From Dehalococcoidia bacterium (GTDB taxonomy: Bacteria > Chloroflexota > Dehalococcoidia > SZUA-161): DNA of 64,000 nt. Positions 37,522 to 46,452 of this stretch are shown here, in pieces. Numbering within the stretch: the first letter of the stretch is position 1; every line of letters begins with the position of its first letter. A program made the translations under genes and the position numbers. The notes under the pieces are model-generated. The model made no database searches, was not told the origin of the DNA, and was given only the letters and a program-made list of their open reading frames with translations. The DNA lies in assembly GCA_030619685.1 (NCBI GenBank), contig JAUXAX010000005.1, positions 1-64,000 on the forward strand, written 5' to 3'.

Positions 37522-38226
37522 TTGCCTAAGAGAGAACCTTATGCTATTCTCGATGCCGCAAAGATGCTTTATGATTTCCATACACACACATGTATAAGCG
37601 ATGGCGCCCTATCACCACTAGAACTGGTGAGAAGGGCGCTCATCAATGGTTACCATGCTATTGCGATAACTGACCATGTCGGTATCGGATACCTACAAAG
37701 GCTGATCACCGAGATCACCGCGGATTGCGCCCTGGCCCAAAAGCACTGGAGAATCACCGCCATCCCTGGAGTTGAACTCACCCATCTACCCGCAGCAGCG
37801 ATCGCCGAAACCGCAAAGGCAGCCAAGGAAATGGGTGCTAGTCTTGTGGTGGTTCATGGTGAAACCACCGCCGAGCCCGTTGAGCCAGGCACCAACTTGG
37901 CCGCGGCAAGTTGCCCACACGTCGATATCTTGGCACATCCAGGATTAATAACTCTCGAAGAAGCAAAACTTGCAACTGCCAACGACATCTACCTTGAAAT
38001 CACCGCGAGAAACCAACACTCTTCAACTAACAAACACATTGCCCAAATTGCTCGCCTAGCCGGAGCAAAGCTCCTTGTCAACTCAGATGCACACAGCGAA
38101 CTCGACCTACTCACTCCCGAGCTAGCCTATTCTATTGCCAAAAGCGCCGCGCTTACCAACAGTGAAATTGCAGATGCACTCCAACACAACTCACTCGCCC
38201 TTATCAACAAGCTGCTCCCAGAGTGA
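37522..38226 (+). CDS. PHP-domain phosphoesterase
   Basis: About 234 residues. The PHP metal-binding motifs are DFHTHT, AITDHVG, ELTH, HPGLI and NSDAHSELD. The TTG at 37522 follows AGGAAGG; ATG 37564 (MLYDFHTHT) is the start suggested by relatives but lacks a ribosome site. PHP proteins of this size include histidinol phosphatases and small nucleotide phosphoesterases. There is no histidine operon nearby, so a specific substrate is not assigned. Confidence 0.85.
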   Translation: MPKREPYAILDAAKMLYDFHTHTCISDGALSPLELVRRALINGYHAIAITDHVGIGYLQRLITEITADCALAQKHWRITAIPGVELTHLPAAAIAETAKAAKEMGASLVVVHGETTAEPVEPGTNLAAASCPHVDILAHPGLITLEEAKLATANDIYLEITARNQHSSTNKHIAQIARLAGAKLLVNSDAHSELDLLTPELAYSIAKSAALTNSEIADALQHNSLALINKLLPE

Positions 38227-38254
38227 GCTGTATCGGAATCCCATAACTCAACAC

Positions 38255-38395
38255 CTAGCCCCTTCCGATTCTAAATACCGTTGTCCCGCATCTACCGCAC
38301 CTGCCTTTTGTCGCGGGCTTACCATTCTTAAGTGTAACTTGGGCCGGGCTCTGAATATCAACCTTTTTTCTGCATTTAAAGCAATACGCCTGCAC
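38255..38395 (-). CDS. DUF5679-type zinc-ribbon mini-protein
   Basis: 46 residues from GTG 38395, behind GGGGGTGAG. The sequence reads VQAYCFKCRKK..., then VTLKNGKPATKG and RCGRCGTTVFRIG. Two CxxC pairs (Cys5/Cys8, Cys33/Cys36) form a zinc ribbon, and the arrangement fits DUF5679, a short family common in Chloroflexota. A nucleic-acid or protein contact role is possible. It sits between the PHP gene and truB on the minus strand. Confidence 0.8.
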   Translation of the reverse strand: MQAYCFKCRKKVDIQSPAQVTLKNGKPATKGRCGRCGTTVFRIGRG

Positions 38396-38449
38396 TGTCT
38401 CACCCCCTTTCTAGTCGGTAAAGACTATACACATGTAAAATGCCAAATG

Positions 38450-39358
38450 TCAAGCTTTGCCAGTCCTTTTTGCGAAAACCTTCCTTGGCCGCCAGCAACC
38501 TCGAACCTCATCATAGCGCAGAATAGCGACAAAGCGCCGATCATGGGAATAAGCCCGACACAGCCCTTCAGAGGGCCAGTCTTCCTGTGCCAGCTCTAGG
38601 GGACGCCCGTTAACTATCGCACGCTCGTCGTCATCACCGACGGTCACGGCTGGCAAATGAAGGACAGCTACATCGATGGGGTAGAGTAGCTTGGCCCACC
38701 GGCCTTCTCTGAAAGCATCCTCAATCTGCGAGATAGTGACTGCATCACTTATAGAGAAAGGCCCGCTGCTAAGGCGGACCAAGTGTCTGAGATGGGCACC
38801 GCAACCCAGCTTTCCCCCCAAGTCATGGGCCAGTGAGCGGATATAAGCCCCCTTGCTGCATTCCACCTCCAAAGTGAGCAAAGGAGGCTGCCATTCTAAT
38901 ATCTGAATACGAGAGAACTCGACCTTCCTGGCTGTTCTCGGCAGTTCGATGCCGGCTCGAGCCCACCGGTAGAGAGGTACCCCCCGATGTTTGACTGCGC
39001 TGTACATCGGTGGGATCTGCTCCACAAGCCCGCTGAAAGACGCTGCGGCAGCCTCGACCTCTCCCTGGGTTAGTGCCGAGGCATCGCTCCTTCCAGTAAC
39101 CTTGCCAGTAGCATCATACGTATCCGTAGATATGCCCAGCTCAATCTCAGCGCGATAAGTCTTCCCGGCCTCAGCCAAGAACTCAACCAACCTTGTCCCT
39201 TGCCCAAGGCAAATCGGCAGCACACCCGTGGCTTCAGGGTCCAGGGTCCCCCCATGCCCTACCCTCCGCTCTCCACTCAACCTCCTCACAGCAGCGACAA
39301 CGTCAAAAGAGGTTGCGCCTCTGGGCTTGTCCAGGTTTAGGATGCCGTCAATAGCCAC
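38450..39358 (-). CDS. truB: tRNA pseudouridine-55 synthase
   Basis: 302 residues from a GTG. The catalytic aspartate is Asp40 in GHGGTLDPEATGVLP. Other TruB features are NLDKPRGATSFDVV, EQIPPMYSAVKHRGVPLY and CSKGAYIRSLAHDLG, with a C-terminal PUA-like part. It makes pseudouridine at position 55 of the tRNA T-loop. It is the last gene of the nusA-infB operon, two bases after rbfA. Confidence 0.96.
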   Translation of the reverse strand: MAIDGILNLDKPRGATSFDVVAAVRRLSGERRVGHGGTLDPEATGVLPICLGQGTRLVEFLAEAGKTYRAEIELGISTDTYDATGKVTGRSDASALTQGEVEAAAASFSGLVEQIPPMYSAVKHRGVPLYRWARAGIELPRTARKVEFSRIQILEWQPPLLTLEVECSKGAYIRSLAHDLGGKLGCGAHLRHLVRLSSGPFSISDAVTISQIEDAFREGRWAKLLYPIDVAVLHLPAVTVGDDDERAIVNGRPLELAQEDWPSEGLCRAYSHDRRFVAILRYDEVRGCWRPRKVFAKRTGKA

Positions 39359-39360
39359 CT

Positions 39361-39729
39361 CTAGTCTGCTTCACCAAGACTGTCACCAGGAGCCACCTCA
39401 TTGATCAATCCAAGAAGGTGACTCCCCCGCTCGATAGACTCATCCCGTTGGAAGTCTAGCTGTGGAATATGGCGCAACGAAAGACGCTCGCCCAAGCCAC
39501 GACGCAGAAACCCAGCGGCTGCAGCGAGCCCTTCTTCTACCTGCCTCTTCTCCTCCTCGGAGCCCATAACGCTGACAAAAACCTTGGCATGCCGGAGGTC
39601 AGGGGATGTATCTACCTCGGTTACACTCAACAAACCGCCAAGCCTGGGATCCCTGATCTCACGCATAAGTAGATCACTTATCTCCTTGCGTATAAGGTCA
39701 TTGACCCTGGCTATGCGTCGAGTACTCAT
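39361..39729 (-). CDS. rbfA: 30S ribosome-binding factor A
   Basis: 122 residues from ATG 39729, chosen because GGGGTGGG is immediately upstream and family members start MS-RR--RVNDLI. The KH-like core contains DPRLGGLLSVTEVDTSPDLRHA and KVFVSVMG. RbfA helps 16S rRNA maturation, especially in the cold. It sits 22 bases after infB. Confidence 0.95.
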   Translation of the reverse strand: MSTRRIARVNDLIRKEISDLLMREIRDPRLGGLLSVTEVDTSPDLRHAKVFVSVMGSEEEKRQVEEGLAAAAGFLRRGLGERLSLRHIPQLDFQRDESIERGSHLLGLINEVAPGDSLGEAD

Positions 39730-39751
39730 CCCACCCCTATCTTGACTAGGT

Positions 39752-41563
39752 TCAGTCTGCCTTCTCTCTTCTATAGGGCTCGATGATATCGCCAATTTCG
39801 AATTCCGAGAAGCCCTCGATACCTATTCCACACTCAAACCCAGCCGTTATATCCCGAACGTTTTCCTTGAAATGCTTCAGGCTCGCGATAGACGATTCAT
39901 GGATAGCCTCACCATTGCGAAGAACCCTGGCCTGTGCCCCGCGGCTCACCTTCCCATCAGTCACATATGCACCTGCTATCTTGCCCGGCCTCACGCTGAA
40001 AACAGCCCTTACCTCGGCATGACCTTCTACGACATCCATATAGGTCGGCTCCAGCATCCCAGCGAGCGCCTTCTCGATATCCTCAACCACGTTATATATC
40101 ACTTGGTAGCAACGGATATCAACGCCCTCGGAGTCAGCAAGGAGTTTGGCTCCAGGCTCTACACGTGTATTAAACCCAATGATAATCCCCTGGGAAGCAA
40201 TGGCTAGCATGACATCGTTTTCGGTAATGTTACCGCTCCCTGAATGGACAATCCTCACCTTGACTTCATCGCTCTCCAGTCGCTCCAAAGAACTCCTTAT
40301 AGGTTCGAGGCTCCCCTGGACATCAGTCTTCAGAATTATGTTAAGCTCCTTCACTTGCCCTGTCTGAATCCGAGCGAAGAGGTTGCTTAATCTGGGAGCC
40401 CTGGACGCGCTTACTCTTCCCCCCTCCCTTTGCCGCCGCTGTGCCTCGGCTCGCGCCTCCTTTTCGCTACGGACCACCGCGAGGGAGTCCCCTGCCTGTG
40501 GGACGCTGCTCAAACCTAGAACCTCGACAGGCATGGATGGCTCGGCTTTCTTTACCCGTTTGCCTTTGTCATCAAACATGGCTTTTATCTTGCCCGAAGT
40601 CTCACCGACTACCACGTTATCGCCGATGTTGAGTGTGCCTGTTTGCACTAAGACCGTAGCTAAAGAACCTTTGCTACTATCCAAGCCTGCTTCAACGACC
40701 GCCCCAAAGGCTGGCCGTGTAGGATCAGCCTTGAGCTCTTGGATTTCAGCCACGATAAGCAGGTTTTCCAGAAGGTCAGAGATACCGTCCCCCAGTTTGG
40801 CTGAGACCGAGACACAGACAACATCCCCACCCCACTCCTCAATGAGTAGGCTGTTATCAGCGAGTTGCTGCTTGACTCGATCCGGGTTAGCATCTTGCTT
40901 ATCGATCTTGTTAATTGCCACCACGATGGGCACCCCTGCGGCCCGGGCATGGTCAATAGCCTCCAGCGTCTGCGGCATCACCCCATCATCAGCAGCAACA
41001 ACCAGAATCGCAATGTCGGTGACCTTTGCCCCTCGAGCCCGCATCGCGGTAAAGGCCTCATGCCCAGGAGTGTCCAGGAAGGTGATCTTCTGATCGTGGA
41101 TTTCCACTTGGTAGGCACCTATGTGCTGAGTGATTTTCCCGGCTTCGGTGTCGACGACGTTGGTCTGCCGGATGGCATCCAGGAGTTTGGTTTTGCCATG
41201 GTCAACATGTCCCATAATGGTCACTACTGGAGGACGTGGTTGCTGAGCTGCACTATCCTCCCCTGTAAAGCGATACTTTTCAACTGTCTCTCCAGGAGCT
41301 TCCGGCTCCTCCTTGGCCTCATAGCCGAGGTCAGCTGCGACAATCGCCGCGCTGTCGAAGTCGATGGCCTGATTGATGCTGGCCATAATACCGCCACGCA
41401 TCAGACATTTGATCACCTCAATGGCACTGACTCCCAAAGTATCCGCCAGTTGCTTTACCGTCAGCGCGCGAGGGATAACAACCTCTGTTTTGGCCCCTGA
41501 CCTACTGGCAACCTGGCCTTCGGCCATCACAACATCCTCATCTCTCCCAACTTTTCGCTTCAT
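39752..41563 (-). CDS. infB: Translation initiation factor IF-2 (short form)
   Basis: About 603 residues from ATG 41563, behind AAGGAG. A short IF2_N domain (LTVKQLADTLGVSAIEVIKC) is followed directly by the G domain with MGHVDHGKT, DTPGHEAF and NKIDKQDANP. Domains II-IV follow, with the fMet-tRNA-binding C-terminus (RNGEAIHESSIASLKHFKEN). The long charged N-terminal region found in many bacteria is missing, as in other short IF2 proteins. It loads initiator tRNA on the 30S subunit. Confidence 0.97.
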   Translation of the reverse strand: MKRKVGRDEDVVMAEGQVASRSGAKTEVVIPRALTVKQLADTLGVSAIEVIKCLMRGGIMASINQAIDFDSAAIVAADLGYEAKEEPEAPGETVEKYRFTGEDSAAQQPRPPVVTIMGHVDHGKTKLLDAIRQTNVVDTEAGKITQHIGAYQVEIHDQKITFLDTPGHEAFTAMRARGAKVTDIAILVVAADDGVMPQTLEAIDHARAAGVPIVVAINKIDKQDANPDRVKQQLADNSLLIEEWGGDVVCVSVSAKLGDGISDLLENLLIVAEIQELKADPTRPAFGAVVEAGLDSSKGSLATVLVQTGTLNIGDNVVVGETSGKIKAMFDDKGKRVKKAEPSMPVEVLGLSSVPQAGDSLAVVRSEKEARAEAQRRQREGGRVSASRAPRLSNLFARIQTGQVKELNIILKTDVQGSLEPIRSSLERLESDEVKVRIVHSGSGNITENDVMLAIASQGIIIGFNTRVEPGAKLLADSEGVDIRCYQVIYNVVEDIEKALAGMLEPTYMDVVEGHAEVRAVFSVRPGKIAGAYVTDGKVSRGAQARVLRNGEAIHESSIASLKHFKENVRDITAGFECGIGIEGFSEFEIGDIIEPYRREKAD

Positions 41564-41587
41564 CCACAAGCTCCTTCACCGCCAAGC

Positions 41588-41902
41588 TCAGGGCAATATC
41601 TCCTTCTCCCCAACGAGTTTAGGCATGGCCTTGCTGTACGCGATAAGCTCGGCATGCTGCCCCGACACAATCTCAGACTTCAGCGCGTATTGAAGCCTTT
41701 TCCTCTTTAATCCTATCTCCCAGCATTCCTGACGCCTACAGAGATATGCGCCTCGCCCCGCCTTCTTCCCCCTAGGGTCTATCTCCAGACCACCCTGCGG
41801 TGTCCGTACAATCCTCACCAGCTCCCATTTCGGTCTTTTCCCCCTGCAAGCGATGCAAGTGCGCTCTGGTACATGTTTGGGACGCTCTTGAGACCTTGTC
41901 AT
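41588..41902 (-). CDS. ylxR: YlxR (DUF448) RNA-binding protein
   Basis: 104 residues. The family motif PERTCIACRGKRPKWELVRI and the ending GRGAYLCRRQECWEIGLKRK match YlxR/RnpM, which sits between nusA and infB in many bacteria and has been reported to regulate RNase P activity in Bacillus. The ATG follows the nusA TAG directly. Confidence 0.93.
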   Translation of the reverse strand: MTRSQERPKHVPERTCIACRGKRPKWELVRIVRTPQGGLEIDPRGKKAGRGAYLCRRQECWEIGLKRKRLQYALKSEIVSGQHAELIAYSKAMPKLVGEKEILP

Positions 41903-43591
41903 CTACTGACTTTCACTCTCCCCCGAAAGATCCTCGTACGCATCATCCACGACCAATGTGCTGGTCTTTCGGCCCCTCCGGTCCTTACTATCCTCCAACT
42001 TCTCCTCCCTGGAAGGCTTCTTCTTCCTACCCTTCTTTTTGCTCTCAACCCCAACGGCCCTGGCACCGAAGATATCCTCGGCAAACCGAATTTGAGGCTT
42101 CTCAGAAGGCTTTACCTCCTCGGGAGTTGGTTCATAGGGAACCAATACCTCTTCCTCCACTTCCCCTGCCGGCTCCAATACCTCCTCGGAGATTGTCTCA
42201 ACTTCACCCCAAGGTGATTCTACCTCCTCCGTCGGTGTAGGACGCAGGTCAAGCGCTCCGAGTCGCTCCCTCACCTCGTTCAGCGACTTCTGGCCGAAGC
42301 CCCTCAGCCCAAGTAAATCTTTATCGCTCTTCTCCAGAAGCTCTCCAACCTTGGTTACGCCGCTTCCAAGCAGCAAGTTAAAGGTGCGCACTGAAAGGCC
42401 AAGTTGTTCCAGCGGGACCTTGTATTGCTCCCGAGGGATAGCAAGAATAAGTGGCTTCTCTACCCCCTCTTCCACTCCCTCCCCAGTCAAAACAGCCTCC
42501 ACTGGCTCCTTCCCCGGCACTGCAGGCTTCTCTTCTCCTGCGGCTACCCTCTCCGCCTCAGCAGCGGTGGTGCTCTTTATATCAATTCTCCAGCCAGTGA
42601 GCCGTGCGGCGAGTCTGGCGTTCTGTCCCTCCTTCCCGATTGCCAGGGAGAGTTGGCCGTTAGGCACAACAACCACTGCGGTATTCTCTGCTTCATTGAC
42701 ATCTACGCTAACCACCTGAGCAGGGCTCAGCGCATTGGCAATAAAGACCTTAGGGACAGCATCCCACTGGATAACATCTATCCGCTCGCCATTAAGCTCA
42801 TTAACTACGTTCTGGATCCTGACACCTCGCAGCCCAACGCAGGAGCCTACAGGGTCCAGTCCCTCTTGCTTTGCTGCGACCGCTACCTTACTGCGATAGC
42901 CAGCTTCCCGGGCAATGGCCTTAAGCTCCACGTTCCCGTTATAAATCTCAGGGACTTCCAACTCGAACAGGCGGCGTACCAGATTCGGGTGCGAGCGTGA
43001 CACTATGAGACGTGGCCCTCTATTTGTTCGATTTACCTCCAGCAGGTACAGTCTAAGCCTTTGTCCCACGCGGTAACGCTCATTCCGCACCTGCTCACCT
43101 CCAGGAAGCATACCCTCAGCTTTGCCCAGGTCGATGACAACCTGCCTAGGCTCTATCCGGTGTACCACCCCGCTGACGACATCTCCTTCTCGATCGATAT
43201 ACTCCCCGAAGATAAACTCGCGCTCAGCTTCCCGGAGACGTTGCAGCACTACCTGCTTAGCAGTTTGCGCCACGATTCGCCCAGCATGGAAAGAGGTGGT
43301 CTCGAAGGAAATTGTTTCGTCCAGTTGGGCATCCTTTCTTAGCTTTCGAGCCTCGGCCAGCGATATCTCCTGGTAAGGGTCTGTCGGCTCCTCCACCACG
43401 ATCTTAGCAGTATAGACCTTAACATCACCACTAACGGGGTGGATCTTCACCGAGATGTTTTGGCGCGCCCCGATCTCGTCCTTCTTGAAAGCAGTGACCA
43501 GTGCCGCCTCAACCGCTGCAAACACCACTTCCTTAGGCAGGTTCCTCTCTGCAGCTAACTGGGTAATGGCAAGTAGAAAATCGGTTTTCAT
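41903..43591 (-). CDS. nusA: Transcription termination/antitermination protein NusA
   Basis: 562 residues. An N-terminal domain, an S1 domain ([20 protein letters not shown]) and two KH domains ([38 protein letters not shown]) are followed by an acidic repeat-like region and a helix-hairpin-helix segment ([20 protein letters not shown]). The final 90 residues are charged, acidic then basic ([15 protein letters not shown]), longer than in minimal NusA. rimP, often upstream, is absent. A promoter and a hairpin-U tract lie in the leader. Confidence 0.96.
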   Translation of the reverse strand: MKTDFLLAITQLAAERNLPKEVVFAAVEAALVTAFKKDEIGARQNISVKIHPVSGDVKVYTAKIVVEEPTDPYQEISLAEARKLRKDAQLDETISFETTSFHAGRIVAQTAKQVVLQRLREAEREFIFGEYIDREGDVVSGVVHRIEPRQVVIDLGKAEGMLPGGEQVRNERYRVGQRLRLYLLEVNRTNRGPRLIVSRSHPNLVRRLFELEVPEIYNGNVELKAIAREAGYRSKVAVAAKQEGLDPVGSCVGLRGVRIQNVVNELNGERIDVIQWDAVPKVFIANALSPAQVVSVDVNEAENTAVVVVPNGQLSLAIGKEGQNARLAARLTGWRIDIKSTTAAEAERVAAGEEKPAVPGKEPVEAVLTGEGVEEGVEKPLILAIPREQYKVPLEQLGLSVRTFNLLLGSGVTKVGELLEKSDKDLLGLRGFGQKSLNEVRERLGALDLRPTPTEEVESPWGEVETISEEVLEPAGEVEEEVLVPYEPTPEEVKPSEKPQIRFAEDIFGARAVGVESKKKGRKKKPSREEKLEDSKDRRGRKTSTLVVDDAYEDLSGESESQ

Positions 43592-43635
43592 CTTGCCCTA
43601 ACCTCCTTTTGGAGCGCTGCTTTCCCTCAGCCAAC

Positions 43636-43659
43636 AAAAAAGTGGGTAAAACCCACTTT
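43636..43659 (-). terminator. Intrinsic terminator/attenuator in the nusA leader
   Basis: On the minus strand AAAGTGGGT, a TTT loop and ACCCACTTT are followed by three more T (six in a row), then GTTGG. It lies between the nusA promoter (43680-43708) and the nusA ATG, so it may attenuate the operon. Confidence 0.65.
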
Positions 43660-43679
43660 GCTCCCGTCTCTGTAGACGC

Positions 43680-43708
43680 AGTATAGCACTTTTTGAGCTA
43701 GAATGCAA
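43680..43708 (-). promoter_or_regulatory. Promoter of the nusA-infB operon
   Basis: On the minus strand TTGCAT and TATACT are spaced by exactly 17 bases. The predicted start near 43673 gives a leader of about 80 bases containing the hairpin. Confidence 0.75.
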
Positions 43709-43876
43709 CCCCTTGTACTCGTTCGTTACCGCCAATTTTTAGACGGTCGAATTCCAGTCGGTGCAATATCCTTTGCCTTCCTTCATCCTAGGAATGGCTT
43801 GTTTTCCTACTCCGGGATCTGGGAGCCCTCTTTTTTTCCAACTCCACCGACTGAAGTGTCACAGAATCAGTCCACG

Positions 43877-44659
43877 CTACCTTCCTGGGAATGCTGGCGG
43901 TCGCCTTTCGATAAACGCCTTTATCCCCTCAGCCATATCCTCTGTGGTGCCATGTCCGGTCATAGCCAGCATCTCCATCTCCAGGCCAGCATCGAGACTG
44001 CTTTCCATTCCGCGATTGACCAATCTCTTAACAGTCTTTAGAGCCATCGGGCTCTTGCCCAGTAGCTTCGTTACTAGCTCGTTAGTTGCCTCCTCCAGTT
44101 TATCAGCAGGAACAACCTTGTTGATCAGCCCAAGCCTTTCTGCCTCAGCAGGAGAGATCCTATCACCAGTATAAAGAAGCTCTTTTGCTTTCCTAATGCC
44201 AATAAGGCGAGGCAGTCTCTGGCTAGCGCCGCCGCCAGGCACTAGCCCATAATTGGCGTGCTGGTCAGAGAGCTTAGCCTCCTCAGCAGCGATTGCCAAG
44301 TCACAAACCATAACCAACTCCAGACCGCCGGCGTAGGCCATGCCGTTTATTGCCGCTATCACTGGTACGCTCAGGTTCTCGATAGCGCTGAACACCTTGT
44401 TCCAGAGCCGGAGGAAGTAGTCCCGAGGTTTGTCGGGAGGAATAGCAGCTATGCCTGTGAGGTCAGCGCCTGTGCAGAACGCCCTCCCAGTAGCGGTAAT
44501 CACCACGACCCTAACCGAAGAATCATTCTCGATATCCTCCAACGCTGCCCACATCTCCTGGAGCGTCTTGACGTCCAGAGCATTGAGCACATCGGGGCGG
44601 TTCAGGGTTATCTTAGCCACTCCCTCCTTCTTCTCAAAAACTATGTTGCCGAACTCCAT
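43877..44659 (-). CDS. Enoyl-CoA hydratase/isomerase family protein
   Basis: 260 residues, usual crotonase size. The oxyanion-hole stretch GRAFCTGADL and NGMAYAGGLELVMVCDLAIA carry one catalytic glutamate. The second site reads YGLVPGGGASQRLPRLIG, typical of this superfamily. The C-terminal helix ends FIERRPPAFPGR. The family hydrates or isomerises acyl-CoAs in fatty-acid or aromatic degradation. It may feed electrons to EtfAB, but this is inference. It is a single gene with ribosome site GGAGG. Confidence 0.9.
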   Translation of the reverse strand: MEFGNIVFEKKEGVAKITLNRPDVLNALDVKTLQEMWAALEDIENDSSVRVVVITATGRAFCTGADLTGIAAIPPDKPRDYFLRLWNKVFSAIENLSVPVIAAINGMAYAGGLELVMVCDLAIAAEEAKLSDQHANYGLVPGGGASQRLPRLIGIRKAKELLYTGDRISPAEAERLGLINKVVPADKLEEATNELVTKLLGKSPMALKTVKRLVNRGMESSLDAGLEMEMLAMTGHGTTEDMAEGIKAFIERRPPAFPGR

Positions 44660-44772
44660 TGGCTACCTCCTGCTGGGTTAAAGACGTAGACAATTCTCGC
44701 TTTGATCAGTGGTCACTATACGAACGAAACCCCATGAACAACATTGTGGTGACAGGACGCGCGGTGAGAAGG

Positions 44773-45444
44773 TCAGGGCAGGTTCTCCCCACTATTGCCC
44801 TTCAAAAGAATGGCTACTTTGCGAGCTTCGCCTTGCCCTATGCTCTGGGTGGTCACATAGGGATCATCTCTCAGTTCCAGGTGAATAATCCTGCGTTCAC
44901 CGGCAGGCATAGGCTCCAGGGTTACTGATCTACCAGTAGATCTCACCTGATCTGCCAAGCGCCGGGCCAGGAGTCGCAAAGACTCGTAACGCCGTTGCCG
45001 ATACCCCTCAACATCAACGACCACTCCGACACGAGATCTAAGACGCCTGCCGACAATAAGGTTAACCACATACTGCAGTGAAAAAAGGGTCTCACCACGT
45101 CTCCCGATGAGGATGCCTAGGTCCTCGCCCTCTACGTCCAGCGAGATGATAGCTTCATCACCACTGCCTTTTGCCTCCAGGTTAACGCTCGCAGATATCT
45201 CCACCAGAGATAGGAGAGCCTCCAAGACCTCTTTGGCCATACCTCCAACATCAACGTCCTCGGTGGACAATAGTCCTAGCGGCGTCACCTTCACCGTGAC
45301 CTCTTCTGAGCCTAGCCCAAAGAGACCACCCCTTCCCTTCTTAAGCACAACTACCTCTACCTCAGAGCGGCTCAGCCCCAGTTGAGCTAGAGCGAGATCA
45401 ACGGCTTCTTCTTCGGAATTTGCGCTTATCTCGATGCTTTCCAC
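44773..45444 (-). CDS. jag: Jag/KhpB RNA-binding protein (SpoIIIJ-associated)
   Basis: About 223 residues from GTG 45444, chosen because AAGAAGG lies six bases upstream. It has an N-terminal Jag_N domain (ISANSEEEAVDLALAQLGL and GLFGLGSEEVTVKV), a KH domain (LGILIGRRGETLFSLQYVVN) and an R3H domain (LEPMPAGERRIIHLELRDDP). Jag proteins bind RNA and are encoded beside yidC. The start overlaps the end of yidC by 47 bases, so translation is coupled. Confidence 0.93.
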   Translation of the reverse strand: MESIEISANSEEEAVDLALAQLGLSRSEVEVVVLKKGRGGLFGLGSEEVTVKVTPLGLLSTEDVDVGGMAKEVLEALLSLVEISASVNLEAKGSGDEAIISLDVEGEDLGILIGRRGETLFSLQYVVNLIVGRRLRSRVGVVVDVEGYRQRRYESLRLLARRLADQVRSTGRSVTLEPMPAGERRIIHLELRDDPYVTTQSIGQGEARKVAILLKGNSGENLP

Positions 45445-46438
45445 TATGAACCTTCTTTCGAGGGGAACTCGCATCAGCCCCAACAGCTCCCTCTCCTTCA
45501 GAAACCGTGCTACCTGCCTCAGCCTCCTCTAGCTGCGGGGCCTCAATGCCACCACCTCTCCCACCCCTCCCCGAGGTTCCCATATTGCCTTGCGGGATAT
45601 TAGCCGGCTGCGGTAACCCTCCTCCTTTTAGAGAAGCCAGAGAGGGGACCCGCAAAGTACCCCAGCCAGACACGCGGTATTGTATCACTATACTTATGAG
45701 GTTAGTGAATACCCAGTACAGAGAGAGTCCACTGGGAAATGTCAAAGCGAAGAAGCCGAACATCAGGGGCAGCATCCACAACATAACGCGACTCATAGAC
45801 TGTTGTGTGGGGTCAGCGGACGGCTGCGTGGACATTTTCTGTATTACCCACATACTTGCCGCTACCAGTATAGCCATGACGATATGCCCGCTGCCAAGAT
45901 CAAGCCAGAGGAAGTGGCTATTCAGCGGCACCTGTTCCTGAATTGGCGCCCATGAATAGAGCTGTTTTGATAAGCCAAGAAGGTTTTCGGGAGCTATACC
46001 CAGACCTTGTATAACCGCCTGGTAAAGTGCGATCCAGATGGGAAGCTGCACCAGCATAGGAAAGGCACAGCCTAGGGGATTCACTCCGTATTCCTTATAG
46101 AGCTTCATCGTCTCGTCACCGAGTCGCTGCCTGTCCTTGGCGTATTTCTTTTGCAGTTCCTTCATCTTAGGCTGTATCGCCTGCATTGTCTTGGCGGAAT
46201 GCAGCTGCCTTACGGTGAGCGGGAAAGTAACCAAGCGGATGATAATGGTGAGTACGATAATAGCAAGCCCGAGGCTGCCGAAGAGATACCCGGACAGCAG
46301 GGTTAGGAAGTTCAACATAGGTCGTAGGAGTACGAGGTCGAAGAGGCCTACTATCTCTGTCATTCCCACCACCCCGGAGACAATGAGAAAAATCAGCACT
46401 ACTAAGAGCAGGAGAACAATAGTCCTAGCTTTAGGCAT
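45398..46438 (-). CDS. yidC: Membrane protein insertase YidC
   Basis: 346 residues, Gram-positive-like short form without a large periplasmic domain. The conserved helix IVLTIIIRLVTFPLTVRQLH carries the groove arginine. The cytoplasmic hairpin KELQKKYAKDRQRLGDETMK and NPLGCAFPMLVQLPIWIALY are intact. The tail is glycine-rich, then acidic, then very basic (RDKRKFRRRSR). YidC inserts proteins such as AtpE into the inner membrane. It is in the rpmH-rnpA-yidD operon. Confidence 0.96.
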   Translation of the reverse strand: MPKARTIVLLLLVVLIFLIVSGVVGMTEIVGLFDLVLLRPMLNFLTLLSGYLFGSLGLAIIVLTIIIRLVTFPLTVRQLHSAKTMQAIQPKMKELQKKYAKDRQRLGDETMKLYKEYGVNPLGCAFPMLVQLPIWIALYQAVIQGLGIAPENLLGLSKQLYSWAPIQEQVPLNSHFLWLDLGSGHIVMAILVAASMWVIQKMSTQPSADPTQQSMSRVMLWMLPLMFGFFALTFPSGLSLYWVFTNLISIVIQYRVSGWGTLRVPSLASLKGGGLPQPANIPQGNMGTSGRGGRGGGIEAPQLEEAEAGSTVSEGEGAVGADASSPRKKVHSGKHRDKRKFRRRSR

Positions 46439-46452
46439 AGCTTTCCTCTATA

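Noticed and set aside
43592..43640. rimP upstream of nusA
   Set aside because: The region is too short and non-coding; rimP is not in the window.
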